NCBI GenBank assembly: GCA_026120185.1
Contig: JANUWF010003375.1
Coordinates: 3,476,736-3,540,735, forward strand
Direction: 5' to 3'
Origin: Voacanga thouarsii
Lineage: Eukaryota; Streptophyta; Magnoliopsida; Gentianales; Apocynaceae
DNA: 64,000 nt
Both the position numbers and the translations under genes were made by a program. Positions within the stretch are counted from its first letter, which is position 1, and each line of letters opens with the position of its first letter. Below the pieces are notes generated by a model. That model was not told the origin of the DNA. It did not search any database and saw only the letters and a program-made list of their open reading frames with translations. Shown one piece after another: positions 58,865 to 64,000 of the stretch.

Positions 58865-61800
58865 TGTAATACCCCCACCTAAATCCACCTTTAGGCATAT
58901 TAGGAAAGCATGCATTGCATGGCATTTTGTTTGAGCATGTGGAATTTTAATGCATTTATATGTCTGTTCTTTTGTTGTGATTATTTATGTGTGTGATGTT
59001 TGGTGTGTTATGGTAACGCTATAGTTAGGTTGAATGGAGTTTGCATCTTGTGAGTTGATTTTTGTATATTGGGCAAGATGCAGTGATTAAGAGTAAGAAA
59101 AATTTGTTGAGGAAAATATGAACAAGAGTTATATGGTCTAGTGGTTAAAGTTTGGTGTGTAGTTCTTGAAGACCTGAGTTCAAATCCCAGCACATGCTTA
59201 TTTGTTTCTTTTTCCCTTGTTTATCTTTTATTTGCTCTTGGCTAAAAATCAGCCATCTAGCTACCATTTTGAGAGATTTGTCCCTAAAATCCAGGAGTTT
59301 GATTATCTTGAAAATGTTTCATAAAACCAAAATTTTATTATGTAATGTTTAATAAGTTGTGGATATCTTTTGCATAAAAATATTATCTAGATTAAACAAT
59401 TTTTTAATGCAAAATATCTTTTACCTTATTATTTATCTTTGGGCTCCTAAAAGATTAGGGAATAAAATCTTATCTATATCTTTTGGTTTAGTTATTAGAA
59501 TTATAACAATCTAGTTTTATCTCTGGGTTTAATATACATATATCTTTTGTTTATTTTAACTAAATATCACAATTTTTATTCTAGATAAACTCCTAAGCTG
59601 TTATTATATAAAATCTTTTAATTTCATCAATATCCTAGTCAGCACTATGGAGAATAAAGCTCCTAAAATCCAGCATTTTATCTTTCAAAATTATTAAATT
59701 ATCTTTTCTAAAATTCAATATATCTCTCATGGATTTTTAGCTAATAATTTTCTGGTTAAACCTATAACTTGGCCAACACCAAGAGCTTTATTTTCTCCAA
59801 AATTAGTTCTTGAAAATTTAAATATGGTTATTATCTTCACTAAAGGATAATGCATGAGAAAAATTAGCTATAAACTATTTTAATCCTTATCAAACTTGAA
59901 TTTTATTTAATCACAAGAACTAAATTTTTGTCTCTCTTTTCCTCTCATTTTCTGCTCTATCATTGCTCCCACCATTCGTTCTTTTTTCTTTCGGCATTCA
60001 AGGCTTCTTGAAAAGATGGTTCTCTCCTCACTTGCTCTATCTAGCTGAAACAAGAAAAGATATTCTCTTTTAAAATTTCAAGAGTCTTATCTCTTCTTTT
60101 TAGATAGAGTTGCAATCTTTCTAGGTTTCACTACACAAAACACAATCTTTCTCTGGTATTCAAGCATATCTCAGCCTACTCATATACTCACCCAACCAAA
60201 ACACCAAAATAACATAAAAACACACGGCCACTCATTTGCACCAACCGAAAACACAAAGCCCTCTTTTCTCTCCTCGGCCTTATTACTTTCATTAGGCAAT
60301 TGGTCATTTTCAATCTACTTTGTTCATACAAAGTACATAAATTAGCATTCTTTTGGTTTCTAAATCATAAGAAAACCAAAACTTCTACCATTCTAGACTA
60401 TTTCTTGCACAGGTTCTCCTCTCAAAACTAAGATATAAAGAAGACATCTTGGTAAGGCCGAAACACACACACAACCCTAAACCATTTGGTTTTCTCTTCC
60501 TCTTCATTCTAGTAATAGAAACTCTCTCTCATCACCACCAAAGTCTCTTCGAGGTAATCTGTTCTGCTTATTCCTTTTCCATCTTTGCTTTCCTCTCTCT
60601 CTTGATAGAAGCTTAGGCTGACTTCTCCTTCTCCCTTGCAAATGTGCGGACTCCCTAGATCAGCAAGGCACTGCTAATCTCTCTCTCCTGAAAGGGGCGA
60701 ACAACTTGCATTTTTGTTGAGGTTCACACACCACTTGATCTCTTGAGGTTAACTAAGTTTCCCGACTCTAGTGGTTAGATAGAGTATCCTAATGATAAGA
60801 TCTGAACCATTATTGTTTGAATTTGAAGCTATAGTTGTACTATGATTGCTGAATGTTGTTAAGCTTAATAATCATAAGATTGAAGCATATGCCTATTACA
60901 GATATTATCTGTGAGATGCTTATTTATAGCTATTTAGAAATGATGTCTAGACTAAGCTCTATTCTTGCTAGTTTAAGCATGAGCATTTAAGTTCCTCTAA
61001 TGTTTAGATTTGACTATATATTTATGATTTTGATCGCATGAATCTTTACAGTGTACTAGGGTTTATGCTAGGATTCTGATGTCATAAAAATGTATGCATG
61101 TTAATGAAGGAGTTTAATTATTTTCTAGAGTTTGAGGGTTATATTAACTTGCCCTGATTTGAGATAATGATTATGATTACATATTTTATATTCTTGATGC
61201 TAAGTTGAGCTAATAATGGAGTAGTACCTAATTAGTATTCTTATGATTTGTTATTAGGCAAGGGTGGTAATCAAGTTTGAGAAGTGAGTTCATAAGATCA
61301 TGTAATTAAGCTTATTCAAGTAAGTTCTTGCATAAAGATTTGGTTATCAATGCTCTTATCTGTAAGTCATTTATGATTTGATACTATGATTAACATGTGT
61401 TTACTTAGGATGTAAGCAAGGGACATTTTCTTACTAAAATAGTTTTGATCAAACAAGAATTTTAATTAAAATGTTACCTTTTACTACTATAGAACTTTAA
61501 GCAAACCTTACTAAACCAATGCTTGAATAACTAAGGTATTGGAAAATGCTCGTTTGGGAATAATTCTTGGGCAAGATACTTGTTCGCTGAGATCTCAATA
61601 AGGGTTGGCTAATAGTACTATAATTAGAAGATTAGAATAAGTCCTTTGACAAGAGACCACCTCTAGAAGATATGCTTTACTTGATGAGGTGACAGTAGAA
61701 GTTAGTTAAGCTGGTCTGAACTAGTAGTTAGTCAATGTGGAGTATTCATGGAAGTGGATAACTAATAAGTTTAGGTAGATAGATGGAATAGTATCTCACA

Positions 61801-62235
61801 TAATGGGCCGATCATCCACTGTACTATGATGCAGGATCTCACAGTACCTTGTTATGATGTAGGGTTTCATGGCAAAGGGCTATAATACAGAGTTTCATAG
61901 TCCACCTGTTTTGCAAGTAGTTATTTTACTAAACTATACAATTATTGTAACATGCAAAAGTATGCAAAACACCAGTCACTATTTTAAAAGGAATGTGTTG
62001 TGACTTGTAAAATAAATTCTTATAAATGTTTCCAACCTGCATACAAGAAATCACTTCGAAATGTTTAGAAGCACACACAAGACTTACTGTGAAGTAATTC
62101 TCACATTTTTTTTGTATTATGATTTTAGGAAGATCTTACATAAAAAAGGTTAAGCTTGCCTAAGGATTTGAAGACTTTATTTTTTTTTATTGATGTATTT
62201 ATTTGGAAGCTTTAATTAGTAATTTAGCTTTTCAA
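58865..62235 (+). mobile_element. Chromoviral LTR I (3'-truncated), about 3.4 kb
   Basis: It starts TGTAATACCCCCACC, like the sense starts of G2 and L3, with GCATGCATTGCATGG close behind. It keeps the order of the G2 LTR: tRNA-like sequence, CT-rich run near 60540-60610, the AATAAGGGTTGG block near 61600, the TAGGGTTTCATGG phrases near 61860, and ACACACAAGACTTACTG near 62075. The last 200 or so bases, with the U5 stem-loop and TTACA end, are missing. The purine-rich flank suggests a 3' LTR on the + strand, though no matching interior lies to the left. Confidence 0.75.
59127..59196 (+). other. tRNA-like sequence with A and B boxes in LTR I
   Basis: TGGTCTAGTGGTTAAAG (59134-59150) is a good A box and GAGTTCAAATCCC (59176-59188) a good B box, 42 bases apart. 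It is the best preserved of the four examples. The acceptor and anticodon stems do not form a full cloverleaf, so it is not called a tRNA gene. Confidence 0.65.
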
Positions 62236-62880
62236 GAAATTATGAAAATCATACAAGGCATGGTCACATTATGTAAACCTAAAACATAGAATAGCTAATA
62301 TATAGTAGACTAAAGTATTGAACTAATCATTCTATAACCTTTCTAAGTTAATATAGTAGCAATTCAAATCAATACAAGGATAATTGAATAGGTAAAACAT
62401 AGTTTTATCTTCAAAATAGCAAATCAGTGTTTTGATCATAAACAGGGCAGAATATGGGGTTTATTTGTGCAATTAGTTCACTAAGCAGTACAACTTAAAA
62501 TGCCCTGAAAATTCATTGGATACAACTTCAATATATGGGTGAGTTACTGTTAAAATTTAATAAAAATCCAAGATGCTTAACTTGGTTATTTAATTTATCA
62601 AATTTAAGATAACTACAAATTAACTTCAAAACTTTGCTTTGGTAGCGATTTTGTAAAAATTACTGAGAGCAAAATACTTGGCCAAATTAAGTGACTCTAG
62701 GGGGGGAAAAAATACTCTTTGAACATTCTAGTTTCATATGATAAATCACATTTTCAAATTCAAAAGAGAAAAAGTTAAATCAGAGGTTGAATATCATATA
62801 CAAATCAGCCTCAGTGAAAACTAAATAGAGTAACTTTGGAAAATCATATAAAATCAACCAAATAAGCATATAATTTGGCT
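62236..62880. other. Unassigned stretch between LTR I and G3
   Basis: AT-rich, no coding or repeat signal recognised apart from a short G7 run at 62701-62707. It may contain RNase H-side sequence of G3 too decayed to read. Confidence 0.35.
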
Positions 62881-62884
62881 ATTC

Positions 62885-63876
62885 ACAATTTCTCGAGCAC
62901 TTTGTGTAAGTGTTCTTCATGTTCTAAAAAATTCTTAGAGTATACCAAAATATCATCAATGAAAACAACAACAAAATTCGTTAAGTATGGCTAGAAGACT
63001 TGATGTATTAAGTCTATTGAATGTTGCATAGGTATTATCAGAAGTTTACAATGTCCATAGTGCATGTTATATGTAGTTTTAGAAATATCCTCTTCCTTAA
63101 AACTTAATAGTAGTCTTGCCTTAGATCTAGCTTAGAATTCCACCTAGCACCTTGTAGTTGGTCAATTAACTCAGCAATCATCAGTGATGGGTATTTAATT
63201 TGTTTTTAATCATCATAGTATTCAATCCCCAATAATATATACACATCCATCATTCATCTTTATAAAGAGTACAAGTACTTCCCAAGGTAATATACTAGGA
63301 TAGATAAATCTCTACTGCAACAATTCTTGTAATTATTTCTTTATCTCTTTTAGCTGGCCACTAGTACTATTTGATAGAGAGTCTTAGAAATGGGTTTAGT
63401 TTTTGATACCGGATCAATAGTACACTTAACTTATCTTTCTGAAATAATTCTTTTAGCTTATCTGGAAAAGTATCCAAATGCTCACAAACTATAGGTATAT
63501 TTTTAGGTTTCTCGAGTTTAGTTAGGTTATTCAACATATAGGCCAAATATATCGCACAACTCTTACGCAATAATTTATGAGCATTTACTCCAGGTATTAG
63601 ATAATCATTTCTTTCTTACTTTCTTCTACTCAAGAATTCTAATATACCTTTTTTGTAGTTTGCAAGACTGTACAAATGTGTTCCTACAATCAATTCGAGC
63701 ACGGTGTTGAAATAACCAATCCTATCTCAAGAATAGCATCGTAGTCTTCTATGAGCAAACATATGAAATCTCTATTCAAAACCACATCTCCCATCAATAT
63801 CTCACACTCCAAATATACCTTATCACTTCATCTATTTCTTTGAAGAAGTGCTAATTGTCATCTCCTAGTGAACTTT
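62885..63876 (-). pseudogene. Chromovirus G3: protease-RT remnant
   Basis: On the minus strand RT shows [19 protein letters not shown] with the catalytic IDD at 62952-62960, then HEEHLHKVL. Upstream, 63367-63570 holds the pre-RT linker with CEHLDTFPDKLKELF, and about 63700-63780 resembles the post-protease segment of G1 (FICLLIEDYDAILEI against GNYDEILDI). Frames are broken by many stops. It is a relative of G1 in the same orientation, truncated by LTR I's surroundings on one side and by another LTR at 63877. Confidence 0.75.
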
Positions 63877-64000
63877 TGTAATTAATACACCCCCTAAACC
63901 TACTCTTGGTACAGGGAGAAATTCGATATTGTATTGCATTTCATTTTACATATGAATATGGAGTTTTAGAGCATTTGCATGTGTGTCTGAGTGTTGTGTG
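63877..64000 (+). mobile_element. Start of another chromoviral LTR (continues beyond window)
   Basis: TGTAATTAATACACCCCCTAA is an altered form of the LTR I/G2 start (TGTAATACCCCC, then ACCTAAACC). The following bases match LTR I, with TTGCATTTCATTTT and a later GAGCATTTGCATGTGTGTCTG. It interrupts the G3 protease region. Confidence 0.6.

Noticed and set aside
59127..59196. A functional tRNA gene
   Set aside because: A and B boxes are good, but acceptor, D and anticodon stems are incomplete, and the same decayed sequence is a fixed part of related LTRs.

Overview
The window is plant nuclear DNA made almost entirely of nested, decayed LTR retrotransposons. I find no intact host gene, rRNA, functional tRNA or CRISPR array. 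The plant origin rests on element types: Ty1/copia LTRs starting TGTTGGAAT with a tRNA-Met primer site (Angela/Tork-like), Ty3/gypsy chromoviruses with TGTAA...TTACA LTRs and a chromodomain-like integrase tail (Tekay-like), and an Athila-type gag. The AT-rich sequence, several solo LTRs and many TAG-interrupted frames suggest old heterochromatin. The species cannot be told from the sequence. All comparisons were made by eye.

Left part, 1-9497. Copia LTR copy C1 (1-1050, + strand) is cut by the window edge. A 187-bp mini-LTR (1646-1832) has a perfect 5-bp target duplication. A minus-strand copia leader, primer site and 5' LTR (C2, 3066-9497) follows. Two solo LTRs sit inside C2: L1 (4697-8184, duplication ACTCG) and an 887-bp element (8296-9182, duplication CTATT). 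With them removed C2 is about 2.05 kb, matching the LTR at 55225-57262.

Middle, 9498-29769, is a five-layer nest. Copia LTR C3 (29223-29769) was entered by chromoviral LTR H (9498-10279 and 28415-29222). H was entered by solo LTR L2 (10280-10898 and 25433-28409, duplication GGACA). L2 was entered by chromovirus G1 (10899-25432), and the RT gene of G1 by the 4.3-kb solo LTR L3 (17416-21708). The right end of G1 is not a normal LTR. It is a 0.9-kb palindrome made of two U5-end LTR pieces facing each other, so both ends of the insertion are U5 ends.

Right part, 29770-64000. An Athila-like gag (29770-30833, resuming at 57263) is split by an LTR-like insertion X (30834-32688) that carries an array of imperfect hairpins, and by copia element C4 (32723-57262). 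The 3' LTR of C4 hosts chromovirus G2 (34071-46440, LTRs of 5.0 and 3.7 kb). Its interior is broken by a second copia (LTR F 49375-51184, RT/RNase H to 52340) and another LTR copy (C6). From 58865 lies a chromoviral LTR (I), then a minus-strand chromovirus pol remnant (G3), and the start of another LTR at the right edge.

Most noteworthy signals: the U5-U5 palindromic terminus of G1; tRNA-like A-box/B-box sequences at the same place in four related giant LTRs; a U5-terminal stem-loop conserved across LTR subfamilies; the hairpin array in X; a GC-rich island in the C4 leader; and an acidic reading frame upstream of gag in G2.
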